Source of the DNA: Citrus sinensis
Lineage: Eukaryota > Streptophyta > Magnoliopsida > Sapindales > Rutaceae
Length of the DNA stretch: 64,000 bases
Direction: 5' to 3'
NCBI RefSeq assembly: GCF_022201045.2
Contig: NC_068564.1
Coordinates: forward strand, 32,889,001 to 32,953,000
Each line of letters starts with the position of its first letter. Position 1 is the stretch's first letter. Below the pieces are notes generated by a model that did no database searches, was not told where the DNA came from, and was given only the letters and a program-made list of their open reading frames with translations. Of the stretch, positions 24,787-37,254 are shown in pieces. The translations under genes were made by a program, and so were the position numbers.

Positions 24787-27700
24787 ATGGCGGCAAAGTA
24801 TGAAATTGAGAAATTTAACGGAAATAATTTTTCGTTGTGGAAAATGAAGATGAAATCTGTATTGAGGAAAAATAATTGCTTAGCAGCAATTGGAGAAAGG
24901 CCCATGGAGATAACTGATGACAAGTGGAACGAGATAGATGGCAATGTCATTTCTGATCTACACTTGGCACTTGCAGACGGAGTATTATCCAGTGTGGCAG
25001 AGAAAAATTTAGCGAATGAAATTTGGGATACTCTTACAAAATTGTACGAGGCCAAGTCACTACACAACAAAATCTTCTTAAAGAGAAAACTCTATACTCT
25101 TCGAATGGCGGAATCTACAATGGTGACCGACCACATCAACACCTTGAAGACTCTATTTTCACAACTCACAACGTTGGGTCATAATATAGAGGAAAATGAA
25201 CGTGCAGAGCTTCTACTTCAAAGTCTACCAGATTCATATGATCAACTCATCATCAACCTGACGAACAATAATCCAGCGGACAGTCTAATTTTTGACGATA
25301 TTGCAGCCTCCGTATTAAATGAGGAGAGCAGGAGGAAAAATAAGGAAAACAGACAAGCAAGTTTGCAGCAAGCGGAGGCGCTATCGGTGACGAGAGGGAG
25401 ATCAACGGAACGTGGCCCCAGTGGGAGTCAAAATCATGGTAGATCAAAATCCAGAAGTAAGAAGAATGTTAAATGCTACAACTGTGGCAAGAAATGGCAC
25501 GTCAAGAAAGAGTGTTAGAGTAACCAGAAGAGAAGAGAGGGCAAAGAACCTGAGTCATCAAATGCTCAGGGGTGTGTAGCAAGTACCTCAGATGATGGTG
25601 AAATACTCTACAGCGAGGCAACAACTGTTTCAGAAAGCAGAAAATGATTGTCTGATGTCTGGCTTATAGACTCAGGAGCTACCTAGCACATGACCTCTAA
25701 GAGAGAATAGTTCCACACATATGAACCTATCTCAGGAGGATCTGTATATATGGGTAATGATCATGCCTTGGAGATTACTGGTACTGGTACTGGTACTATC
25801 AAAATAAAAATATTTGATGGTACAATTCGTACAATTGGGGAGGTACGACATGTCAACGGCCTGAAGAAAAATCTATTGTATTTGGGACAAATGGATAGTC
25901 ATGGGTACAAAACTCATGTGGAGAATGGAATTATGAAGATCGTTAAAGGCGCGCTTGTATTGATGAAGGTAGAAAAGATCGGTGCTAATTTATACATGCT
26001 TAAAGGAGAAACACTACAGGAGGCTGATGCGTGTGTCGCATCAAATGGAGAAGAGTCAACGATGATGTGGCATCTCAAACTTGGCCACATGTCGGAACAA
26101 GGTTTGAAGATTCTCTCTGAGCGAAAATTGCTTCCAGGGCTCAAATCGGTAAGTTTACCATTTTGCGAGCATTGTGTTACAAGTAAGCAGCATAGATTAA
26201 AATTCAGTAGATCTATTGCTAGAAGTAAGTGCATTCTAGACTTGATTCATTCTGATGTTTGGGAATCACCGGATATATCTATGGGAGGTGCAAAGTACAT
26301 GGTGACTTTCATTGATGATTATTCCAGAAGATGTTGAGTGTATCCAATTAAGAAAAAGTCATATGTATTTTCAGTGTTTAAAGAATACAAAGCGCGGGTG
26401 GAACTTGAATCTGGTAAAAAGATCAAGTGCTTGAGGACAGATAATGGTGGAGAGTATACAGAGGGCGAGTTTTTTACTTTTTGTAAGTAAGAAGGTATTC
26501 AGAGGCAGTTCACGGTGGCATACACTCCTCAACAAAATGGAGTGGCGGAGCGGATGAACAGAACTCTTACAAAAAGAATAAGAGCTATGTTGAGGACTGC
26601 TAGTCTACCCAATTCATTCTGGGTAGAAGCAGCCAAAACTGTCTGTTATATAGTAAATCGATCGCCATCTACAGCTATTGGGCTGAAGACAGCAATGGAG
26701 ATGTGGACTTGAAAGCCAGCTGATTATTCCTACCTACATGCATTTGGATGTCCTGTGTACGTGATGTACAATGCCCAAGAAATAACAAAGTTGGATCCAA
26801 AATCTAGAAGATGTATCTTCTTGGGGTATGCTGATCGAGTAAAGGGGTATCGTCTGTGGGACCCCACTGCCCACGAGATCATCATCAGTAGAGATGTTAT
26901 CTTTATAGAAAATCAACTGCAAAGGAGAGATGAGGATGATAGCAGTGTAAAAGAAAAGTCAGAGACTATACCGGTATATGTGGAAAATAATCCAGAAGAT
27001 TCAGATTCTTCTGAAGCAGCACCAGAGCACGAAGAACAATAACTAGTCGAGTCCGAGGCTCCAGAAGTTCATCGGTCAACTCGTGACAGACGACCGCCGG
27101 TGTGGCACTCGGAGTATGTCACAAAGATCAATGTTACGTACTGTCTTCTAACAGAGGATGGAGAGCCATCAACTTTTCATGAAGCTTTAGAAAGCTCAGA
27201 TGTTGCTTTGTGGATGACAGCAATGTAGGAAGAAATTGAAGCTCTACACAAGAACAAGACATGGGAACTTGTACCACTACCACACGGAAGAAAAGCCATT
27301 GGAAACAAATGGGTCTACAAGATCAAACGTGATGGCAATGACCAAGTGGAACGGTATCGTGCAAGATTGGTGGTGAAAGGATATGCTCAGAAAGAAGGTA
27401 TTGACTTCAACGAGATATTTTCTCCGGTGGTTCGACTCACAACAGTCAAAGTAGTCTTGGCGATGTGTGCTACACTTGACTTACATCTTGAGCAGTTAGA
27501 TGTGAAAACTATATTTCTTCATGAAGAACTTGAAGAAGAAATATATATGCTCCAACCAGAAGGTTTTGCAAAAACAGGAAAAGAGAATTTGGTTTGCAGG
27601 TTGAACAAATCTCTATACGGTCTCAAATAGGCGCCGAGGTGTTGGTATAAGAGATTTGATTCCTTCATTATAAGCCTTGGATACAACAGACTCAGTTCAG

Positions 27701-28722
27701 GTCATTGTGCATATCACAAGAGGTTTGAAGATAATGATTTCATTATTTTGCTGTTGTATGTGGATGACATGTTGGTAGCAGGTCCCAACAAAGATCGAAT
27801 CCAAGAATTGAAGGCACAATTGGCTAGGGAGTTTGAAATGAAGGACTTGGGACCAGCAAACAAGATTCTAGGGGTGCAAATTCACCGAGACAGAAATAAC
27901 AGGAAGATTTGGCTTTTGCAGAAGAATTACTTGAAGAAAATCTTGCGACGCTTCAACATGCAAGATTGTAAGTCAATTTCTACCCCACTTCCTGTTAATT
28001 TCAAATTATCCTCAAGTATGTGTCCTAGTAATGAAGCAGAGAGGAAGGAGATGTCTCGAGTACCGTATGCATCAGTAGTGAGAAATTTAATGTTCGCTAT
28101 GATATGTACAAGACCGGACATTGCATAAGCAGTGGGAGCAGTCAGTCGATATATGGCGAATCCTGGTGGAGAGCATTGGATAGCTGTGAAGAGGGTTCTG
28201 AGATACATCAGAGGAACCTCAGATGTTGCATTATGTTATGGAGGATCAGAGTTTACTGTCAGGGGCTATGTGGATTCAGATTTTGCAGGAGATCTTGATA
28301 AAAGAAAATCCACTACTCGTTATGTGTTTACACTTGCGGGAGCAGCTGTAAGCTGGGTTTCGAAACTGCAGACCGTTGTGGCTTTATCTACAACAGAAGC
28401 AGAGTACATGGTAGCTACACAAGCTTGCAAGGAAGCTATTTGGATACAAAGGTTATTGGAGGAGCTCGGGCACGGACAATAGAAAATTTCTGTGTTTTGT
28501 GACAGTCAGAGTGCCTTGCACATTGCAAGGAATCCAGCCTTTCATTCCAGGACAAAGCACATAGGAGTCCAGTATCACTTTGTTCGTGAAGTTGTGGAAG
28601 ATGGAAGTGTAGGTTTGCAGAAAATCAATACCAAAGAGAACCTAGCAGATGTTTTGACCAAGCCGATAAATACTGATAAGTTTGTCTGGAGTAGATCCTC
28701 TTGTGGCCTAACAGAAACGTAG
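24787..28722 (+). pseudogene. Copia gag-pol polyprotein frame with 12 in-frame stops
   Basis: One uninterrupted reading frame register spans 1311 codons from the ATG at 24787 to the final TAG at 28720-28722. Internal stops begin at 25516, 25645, 25684, 25708, 26335, 26488, 26710, 27040, 27226, 27628, 28126 and 28480. No frameshift occurs. Recognisable parts are the Gag zinc knuckle (C-x2-C-x4-H-x4-C near 25474-25515), protease DSGA near 25669, the integrase zinc-finger region with WHLKLGHM and CEHC (26068-26170), integrase core aspartates and glutamate (HSDVW, TDNGGEY, GVAER), the reverse transcriptase YVDD near 27757, and RNase H motifs VDSDF, TEAEY and CDSQSA. Gag is shut off after about 243 codons. 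Most stops are one transition from CAG, CAA or TGG. It cannot make functional Pol by itself. Confidence 0.93.
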
Positions 28723-28788
28723 GCAACATGATTATGGCGAAGCAGATAGGATGGTGTGGAGATTGATTGATTCTCAATCAAATCTCCA

Positions 28789-28798
28789 AGTGGGAGAA
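28789..28798 (+). other. Polypurine tract of copia element
   Basis: AGTGGGAGAA immediately precedes the 3' LTR, in the position used for plus-strand DNA priming. Confidence 0.8.
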
Positions 28799-29287
28799 TG
28801 TCAATATCGGCTGCATCTAGAAGCTTTACATAAACAAAGAATGGTGGCACATGGCTTTGAAGATTGAACATGGTTTTCACCCACCAAGCTTTGATGAACA
28901 CGGTTTTGAAGAAGATTTTGATACCCACGGCTTTGACTTTCTTGGCCATCATTTTGCTATAAATACAAGTGCAAATGAAGAGCTTATTCATTCCATTCAG
29001 AGAGCAATTTAGGGAGTTGAGAGAGAGTTCAAGAGCTTGCATTTATAAGCTCTTGTTACAGTGATTGAGAGAGTTTGGTTGTATTGGAGTTTTTGGGAAG
29101 TGAACTAAAATACTACAATACTTGTAACTCCTTTTCACTAGTAAAATAATTTCTTTCTGTCTTCGCCCGTGGACGTAGGCTAAAAGCCGAACCACGTAAT
29201 TTCTGGTGTCCTCTAGTGTGCTTGTTCTTTATTTTCTTCCAATTTTATTTTAGCTGCGTGTCTGCTTCACCCACCAATTTCCTAACA
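28799..29287 (+). repeat. 3' LTR of copia element
   Basis: Same length as the 5' LTR and differing at about 10 positions. It starts TGTCAATATCGG and ends CCTAACA with a canonical CA terminus. The duplication AAATT follows. Confidence 0.92.
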
Positions 29288-29292
29288 AAATT

Positions 29293-32200
29293 TAGTATCG
29301 AAACAAGATGATATTATTTTATTTGATTCCTTCCTAAAATGCGAAATGAATTGTTTCTATTGGATCCACTTATTCGTTTGAACTTGTTAAGTACTACTCA
29401 ACAAGATAGATATATTAGTATGTAAAAACATTTTTTTTTTGACAATATAAAAACAATCTTCGAGTTTAAATAGCTTTTTAAAAAATCGTGGCAGTAGAAA
29501 ATAACATTCACAAAATGACCACTTTCATTCAATCGCTTTTTTATTTTTTAATTTTTTCAAAAACAATATATAATGGAATGCTAGAAATTATGTCCTAATT
29601 CCCATGACCTATGTTACATGACCTATCTTGGCGAGTACATTCCAGGCAATTCATAACTCCTTCTATCACACATTACTTTGGCGATGATTAATTGATTATA
29701 GTGAACCACATAATTGCCTCCTTTATCGAATTTCGTGGAGAACAACCATCAATAATCACCTGCTCCTGTGCTCCATGACCATGACCCAACAATAAGCCCA
29801 AACCCTATTGATCCACAACACGAGCTTTTTCCATTTATTTATTTATATACGCTTCTGAAGATGATCTAAAATAATACATATGAGACTTAAATAAATACAT
29901 AGCTATAATATAGTGACCGGCGCATCATCGACCGTTGGCGGTAATATATAATATCGGCAACATTGACAATTTGACATCAATCATACAAACTACACAGCTC
30001 AATGTTCATTATGTATCTTTAGTTTGTAAGATACCATAGCCTACCCGTGCTTCTCCATTTTCTGTTCAGTGAATTATTTAAATTGGAAATTACTAAATAA
30101 ATTACACTATAATTATTATTCATGCAGAACCTATTTTCTGAAAATTCAACCTATTTTTCTTTAGACAACATTATTTTGTAATATTACTCTTATTTTAAAT
30201 ACATTTTATTTATTTTTATTATAAATTAAATAAATTATAAAAAAAATTAAGTACTAAAAATCAGAAATATATGTTTCAATGGGAATAAAAATTAATAATA
30301 TGATATTATTATTTTTAAAACATTTTCTTATAACAAATATATATTTTATATTTCTAAGATAATTATCAACTAAATGACCTATTCACTCCTCTTTTCCTTT
30401 AAATTCTTTGTTGCCAATGAGGTTGTTGGATATTATTGAAACAGTAGGAGATAAGTAATATAAATTCATTTGCACTCTTTTTATTCATTTTAAATTATAA
30501 AATGAGCTTACCCCTTAGGACTAGGAGGGGAGGATGCAAAATATTAAGAAGAATTTCCATAAGGAATAAGAATATTTATCAAGGAAAACAAATCTGCTTA
30601 TTAACAGGCAGCATTATATATGTAGTTACGTTAACAAGTTGAACTACACTTCCTGATCAAGTTGGGCTGTGATTCTTTCTTTGGTTCCCACTTGTCTTGC
30701 CTTGATTGAAGCCTTCCTCCTATTCAATAACTAGTTGGTGACTTGGTGCTTAGTATGTGCTGATTCGGATGAAGAAAATGACAGACAAATGATGCTGAGA
30801 TAATGAAAATCTTTTAATTATTATGTGAATATATATCACCAATACAACTAACTACGCATCACTGCCAACTTTGATCACATGGGACAGTCAACTGCACTTC
30901 CATATTCGTGAAAGAGAGCTAGCATCGACCATGTCAATAATTGACGAGAGGTGTTGCTCCTTTTCTTTTCATAATTTTAAAAGGCTTAGCTATAAAATAT
31001 GTCTAAAGGCTGTGGATATTAGTACAATGTTTCGCCTATGATGGTCCAATTCTATGTATAGTATCAGATATTGGTTGAGCTATATACGTAGAGCCTCCAG
31101 ATAAACAAAATTGTGAAACTTGTTTGATTGGCCAATGATTGATGTACATGTCAATTGAAATGCGTAATCAAAGCGATATAGTCACATTCTAGTCGACCTC
31201 CAAGATGAGAAACGCAGCTCCTGATTGATTTTTGTTTTTGAGCGATCAGGGACAGGGTGGCTGTTGGATCACGTCATGTTCAACCAAATGAAACTATTGA
31301 ATGATCGATCGTAGTAAATATATATTTTATGGGGGACGATGACACATTTATATATGCTTTGGCCCATGAATATTCATTTGAGAAGGCTTGCGATTGCACC
31401 ACATGAAAGAGCCAAATTTTTTCTACTGGGTTAAATAAAACATAATTCAGTAATGTAGTGGTAACACCAAATCGGTGTGCCTAAACAGCAGCTAGGTAAA
31501 AATATGCATATATAAAACTGCTATCAGCTATGCAATGGAGCAACATCTATTCATTTATACAAGATTGAGAATTCTATCAACTGCTCATTTTCATATGTAA
31601 CCATGGACAAATGTGGCCTATAGATCGAGCTCATATTTTAAAAAATTACTTTATAGGGTAAACTTCAATTCATCTTTTAAGAATAACAATCTTTAATTTA
31701 TTTTCAAAAGTGTAAAAACTTCAATTTATCTATATTTTTGTTCAGGGGATGAGAGCACATAAGAGGTACATTGATTAATTTTCTTTTTGTCTTCTTAACA
31801 GATGAATTGATATTTTCACACTTTCAACATTAATTGAATATTGTTGTTCTCAAAGATAAGTTGAAGTTTACCCCATAAAAATTAATGTAAATTGAAATTT
31901 ACCTTATTTTATAAGAAAGTTAATGTACATACGACAACTATTTACATTAGAAGGATGCTTACAAAATAAAGGTATTGAAAAATCTCTCAAAGTAGACGGA
32001 TATATATATATATATAATGACCAGCCTGATATTCATTTTAAAAACAAAATGATACGTATCAATTTCATATGTAATAAATATTTACTTCTTAAGAATTCTG
32101 TAAAAATAATATTGAGTGTGATTATATTTTAATTTAAAATTTTGATATAAATTTTAAATCATCAATCTCACATAATTAAGTAGTAGATATTATAAGTCAA

Positions 32201-32848
32201 ATTACATTGAGAAAGTTATTAATTAGTGATCTTTTAACCGGACCACCATATGGCATATAGCATATGGCATATGTCATAGGGTAAGGTGCTTAAACACGCG
32301 TAACATAAAGTAACAATAAATGTGACAGCTAGGCCATTGACAGCTGATAAGAACTTTTCCCTCAATTAGGTGCGGAATGAGTTCAAATCTCTACGTTCAA
32401 CCTATTTTAAGAATTTCGACGATGTAGATTTTGAGCTATTGCTCGAGAGAGTCCTAGTGAATCAGCCTATAAAAATAAAGAATTCTATGGGCGCACAAAA
32501 AAATTATTTTGATGGAGTTGGTATGAGGTTCTTTGGTAGGGTGCATATCATTTTTCGAACTCTATGGATTACTATTTATTTTCTACAAAACCTGACCAGC
32601 CACTGGATAGTGGATACATTTCGATCATTCGAAGAAGCCTCCAGCCTGTTCAACGGCTGTCAACACTTTGTTTTTTCCTTTTTTCCTAGGAACATCCTTG
32701 TCAGCTCTAACAAGGCTTGTGAATTTTCATGTTCTCTCTCTCTCTCTCTCTGTCTTTCACATGCGCATCCAACTATATATGTATATATGTCACTGAGCAC
32801 TACGATTTTCATCGTCACATTGACTCCATTTCAGCTTTCAGCACAAAC
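29293..32848. other. Intergenic spacer upstream of the WAT1 cluster
   Basis: AT-rich DNA with no recognised gene or element. Short palindromic CATATGGCATATAGCATATGG lies near 32248-32273. A (TC)n tract at about 32732-32751 lies roughly 100 bases upstream of the WAT1 start codon and probably falls in its promoter or 5' UTR. Confidence 0.5.
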
Positions 32849-35446
32849 ATGAGTAGCTTAAGAGATTACAAGCCAGCAATGGCTATGTTAGCTTTACAAT
32901 TTTCTTATGCAGTCGTTGCTCTCTCAACAAGAGCTGCTTTATTGCAAGGAATGAACCCTAGGGTTTTTGTGGTTTACAGGCAAGCCATAGCAACTTTGTT
33001 CATGGCACCAATGGCTTATCTCTCAAGGTGTGTGGTTAATTATTTCTCTTTTATATTTGTCTCAACTTCAAATACACTTTTCGTTAGGCTAATAATATTT
33101 TCCCTTTTTCTTTTATTTTTTTGTTAGCAGCAGAAAATACAAAAGCAGCTCTATGGGACTAAGGAGCTTTTCGTTGATATTTTTTATCGCACTTTTAGGG
33201 TATATGCATGTAATTTTTTTTAACTGAATTTTGTTTCTGATCAATTTTATCATATGGGTAGTGAAAGGAAGAAATGTTCACTTTTTCTGTTTACTTATCA
33301 TAGGGTAACAATCAATCAGAATACATATTTTGAGGGTTTATACCTGGCCTCATCATCAATGGCAAGCGCAATGGGCAATCTCATCCCTGCAATCACCTTT
33401 GTAATGGCGTCCATTGTAGGGTAAATTTTCAAAACTTTTGTGCTGTTAGGATATGTTGGATTAAAGTGCATGCTGTGACTTAGGGATTGGATTTGAATCT
33501 CACGTAGTGTGTTTGTGAGTTTAATTAAAAAAAAATTAAAAACTAAAAAATTATGGTAAAATATTTAAGGATTAGGATGCTCTATTAGTATTTTTCTCTT
33601 AGTCTCTTATAATATTTCAAGTCTAATGGAAAAATCTAGCTTATTTATAAATAAAATTAAAAAAATAGTTTCATTGTTAACATTAAAATTTAAAATTCAA
33701 TATTAATTATTTATTTCATTCGAAAAAATTAGGAGAGAAAAAATATTGGGACAAAATTCTTATCCAATGTTTAAATTATTTTAGTTACAGGGACAGGGGA
33801 CTACACGTGCCCTTGGGACAGCTCTTCCTGGTCTGTCTTTTGATTGTCAAGTAAAAATTATTGTTTAATTACTAACCACTTTATGTCTTGTACTAATTTC
33901 GAAACTAAACACAAACACATTTTTACTCTATGTTGTACACAGTATGAGATGCTTATACGTAGAAGGAATAATAATCTTAATCTCTTGCATTAATCTGAGG
34001 TCATCACATAAAAAGCCTAAACAATGGAAATTTTGTGATAAATCTACAATTGTCTTAGCAAAATATATGAATATTTTAGATGATAGGCCATGTGGATATT
34101 AACAAAGACACCAAACGTGAAACGTTATGCTTAATTCTGATTTACTTGAGACATTTATTTCACAGCAAGCTAGTGATTATTAACCCTTTTCAACTATCAA
34201 ACACTTGATTTTGCTGTTACCTAATTTGTATAGGTTAGAGAAGATAGATCTTGGAAGTGTGAGAAGTGTTGCCAAAATACTAGGGACAATTTTCTGTGTT
34301 GGTGGAGCAATTTCCATGGCATTACTCAGAGGCCCTAAGCTACTGAACACTGAATTCCTACCGGAAAAATCTTTCTTGTTTCGCTCGTCAGGAGGAGAGA
34401 ACTGGTTGCTGGGATGCCTCTTCCTATTTGCAAGCGCTTGTTGCTGGTCATTATGGCTGATTTTGCAGGTATTTGGATCAAATTTTACTTCATTCCACTG
34501 TATTTCTATTCACTAATTATATAATGTTACAATATTCTGACAGGTTCCTGTTTCAGCTAGCTATCCTGACCACCTTTCTCTATCAGCTTGGATGTGTTTT
34601 CTGGCAACACTTCAGTCAGCAACGTTTGCAATTTTCACAGAGCCGGACCCGGAAGCATGGAATTTGCATTCAAGTCTTGAAATCTTTTGTTGTTTCTTCT
34701 CAGTAAGTAACTGCTACCAGGATCCTTTTCTAATCTAAGCCTCTTCTCAGCAAAATACTAAACTATTTACAAAGTGATAGCAGATAATTGCCATATAAGT
34801 GTATATGAGTTTTTAAGTCATAACCATACATTATGATAAATACATACGACATGAAATTTGTAAAGATTCTAGAAAATTTAGATTAGGAGAAGCTCTTAAT
34901 TCATTTTAAAATTACTTTGCTTTGACATAGAAGGAAAAAAATTCAACTCTCAAATATATAACAAATTAATTTTGGTGAGAAAATAATTTGATCAGGGAGC
35001 TATAGGATCAGGAGTCTCATTCTGTGTTCAAGCTTGGTGTATTTCGAAAAGAGGACCCCTTTTCTCTGCAATGTTCAATCCTCTATGCACAGTCATTGTG
35101 ACCATTTTGGCTGCTTTGTTACTCCATGAGGAGATTTACACGGGAAGGTAACACGTGCATGTTTATTCTCTTTTAACATGTGCTCTTGAGACACATGTAA
35201 TTGACAGAATTTATTTTATTTTATAACAGTTTGGTAGGTGCAATTGGAGTGATTCTTGGATTATACGCGGTTCTGTGGGGTAAAGCGAAAGACCATTTTG
35301 ATGAAGAAGAGCTCAAGCTTAACTTACAAAGGGATGATCAGGCACAGGCTGTGAAAATCCTGAGAGATGATTCTTGCAAAGTTGATTTGGAGGAACCTCT
35401 TCTGTGTGACAAAACAGCAGAAGATTATGCAAGTAATATACATTGA
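32849..35446 (+). CDS. WAT1-related (UMAMIT/EamA) transporter, intact
   Basis: Seven exons in phase: 32849-33027, 33131-33199, 33304-33420, 34234-34468, 34544-34702, 34996-35147, 35230-35446 (TGA), giving 375 residues, normal for the family. The protein starts MSSLRDYKPAMAMLALQFSY and has about ten hydrophobic segments in two EamA repeats. Family landmarks include ALLQGMNPRVFVVYRQ, SMASAMGNLIPAITFV, AKILGTIFCVGGA, AMFNPLCTVIVTI and GLYAVLWGKAKD, followed by a hydrophilic C-tail ending LEEPLL. Relatives (nodulin MtN21/UMAMIT) are plasma-membrane or tonoplast exporters of amino acids, auxin or related metabolites; the substrate cannot be read here. It is the first of four paralogous loci. The exon 2 acceptor is a triple tandem AG. 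Confidence 0.92.
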
Positions 35447-35702
35447 TAACGATATCAATTTACGCTGCATTTTCTATGCCATTTAGTTTAGCTCCTAAAT
35501 TTGTTTAAGAAGGTACAAGAGCTAAGCAATTCAAATCTTACTCGCATGAGTAAGAAAAAGATTTAACTTCTACTCATACTATCGGTTACATTAATAATAA
35601 TAATAACACGTGTTATTATTATTCATAAAAGAGACAAAAAAAGACAAATCTTCTTGAGTATGTAATTTTTATTGATTTAATCAGATTAATTTTACTTGAA
35701 AT

Positions 35703-37249
35703 TGTTGGGAAAATATGCTCTTTAAAAGCATATGTGTTTATTTAATTGTAATAAATAATTTTTCTGATTAATAAAATAAATGAGGTATTTTATTCAAATA
35801 TCTTAATTGCATTAATATTTGTATTAAAGTCCATTTAATCATATTATATGTATTTATGTGATCACCATGTGGATTCACAGAAGACATAAATACAAGTTAT
35901 CTTATGATTAAATAAATTTAGTTCGCAGTTGATAAATAAAGTTGGGCACTTTATTTAGGTATAGACTGTAATAAATTCATTGAATGATTTGTCTTAATCA
36001 TGTATGAATTTATTGATGTAGTACGACTACATTGAACAGGATCACATATGAGATTTAATTAACTTTGTAATAACTGTCAGACTTATTAAATCTCATAGGC
36101 GTTGATTTTACTGTAATCTTAATCTTGAGTTAATTATGATTTCATAATTGTGATTGTTATTTCATTTGAGTTACCAATGGGCACGACACATCCTTGTGGT
36201 CAAGATTACCCGGTATCTTGGTGGGAGCAATTATGAGTATTGGAGTTATGGATTAACAATATAGAATTTGTACAACACATCTCTTGATGGGTTTTCGGCA
36301 CTTGATCATAGAATTCTCTGGCCAGAGTGTGTCAACATATTTAGTATGTTGAAAATGATCATTAGAGAAAACCAGTAAGGATCAAGGAATAAGATGTTAT
36401 TAAATTGATTGGACAGTTGAGATATCAATTTAATTAACGATGTGGTACAAAGGATTGTGCAGTAAAGAAATCAATGTGGCTTGGGACGAATTATTATTCG
36501 AGCATACAATTATGGAAGTCAGTTCCAATCTTTTAGTGGAGTAGATTTGGAATTAAATAATTGGGCTAGTTTAATTACAGGCCTAATTATTGTAGCCACT
36601 ATTGTATGTTCCCAAATGATCCCCGGGTTAGCTCATTTAATTGACTGCACCACTACTGGACTAATAAGTAAGATAACTAGCTATTTGGGTCAAAAGCCTA
36701 AATATATCATTTAGTGAGAGGCTCCATTTAATTAGCTTTTGTATAAGGGGCCTTATGTTATTTTACAAGGTGGGTCCCCTATTGAAAAAGAAAATAACGT
36801 GAGTTTTATTTAGAACATTATTTGGAGCCTAGGGTTTTCACTAAAGGGTGATATAAAAGGCTTATTTTTCCCTAAAGAAAAATACGGAAGCCACTTTATA
36901 CAAATCGGAGAATAAGATTTTTCTCTCCATTATTGAGAGAAAAATTTTCTCGTGCTAGTTGCTTTGGTAGTGATAAAGGCGCCCACACGTCAAGTGCAGA
37001 TCGAACCTGAGTCATAACCTGGAAGATCATTGGTGACAGTTCGTGATCTAGCAAGCGTGGTGGCGACGGAACGTGATCTAACAGGAGTGGTGGTGGCAGA
37101 TCGTGATCTAGGAGCCTAAATCACTTCAGCGGAAAAAGCCAACTCGGATTTTCAAGGTACGATTTCTAGAATACGAATTCTTATATATTATATGAGAGCG
37201 ATCTTCAAAAGGTTTAATAAAAATTTAAAAACCTACTTTTTCCCCAACA
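35703..37249. mobile_element. Solo LTR (1547 bp) with 5-bp TSD
   Basis: It begins TGTTGGGAAAATATG and ends TTTTTCCCCAACA, the short inverted ends of an LTR. Perfect GAAAT duplications flank it (35698-35702 and 37250-37254). No primer site, gag-pol or second LTR is adjacent, so it is a solo LTR left by recombination between LTRs. A TATA-like box (ATATAAAAGG) near 36851 and a short tandem repeat of TCGTGATCTA at about 37041-37109 lie in its right half. A 77-codon open frame at 36481-36714 shows no recognisable domain. Confidence 0.88.
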
Positions 37250-37254
37250 GAAAT

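Larger units (their letters stand above)
23939..29287 (+). mobile_element. Ty1/copia LTR retrotransposon, structurally complete but coding-dead
   Basis: Two 489-base LTRs (23939-24427 and 28799-29287) flank a 4.4-kb interior. The target duplication AAATT (23934-23938 and 29288-29292) is perfect. A primer binding site matching the 3' end of initiator tRNA-Met follows the left LTR, and a purine tract precedes the right one. Gag and Pol lie in a single plus-strand frame in the order Gag, protease, integrase, reverse transcriptase, RNase H, the copia order. I count 10 differences between the LTRs (about 2%), mostly transitions, so insertion is fairly recent. Twelve internal stops make it non-autonomous. 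Confidence 0.93.

Noticed and set aside
36481-36714. 77-codon frame in the solo LTR
   Set aside because: Within an LTR and without any domain; LTRs do not normally code.
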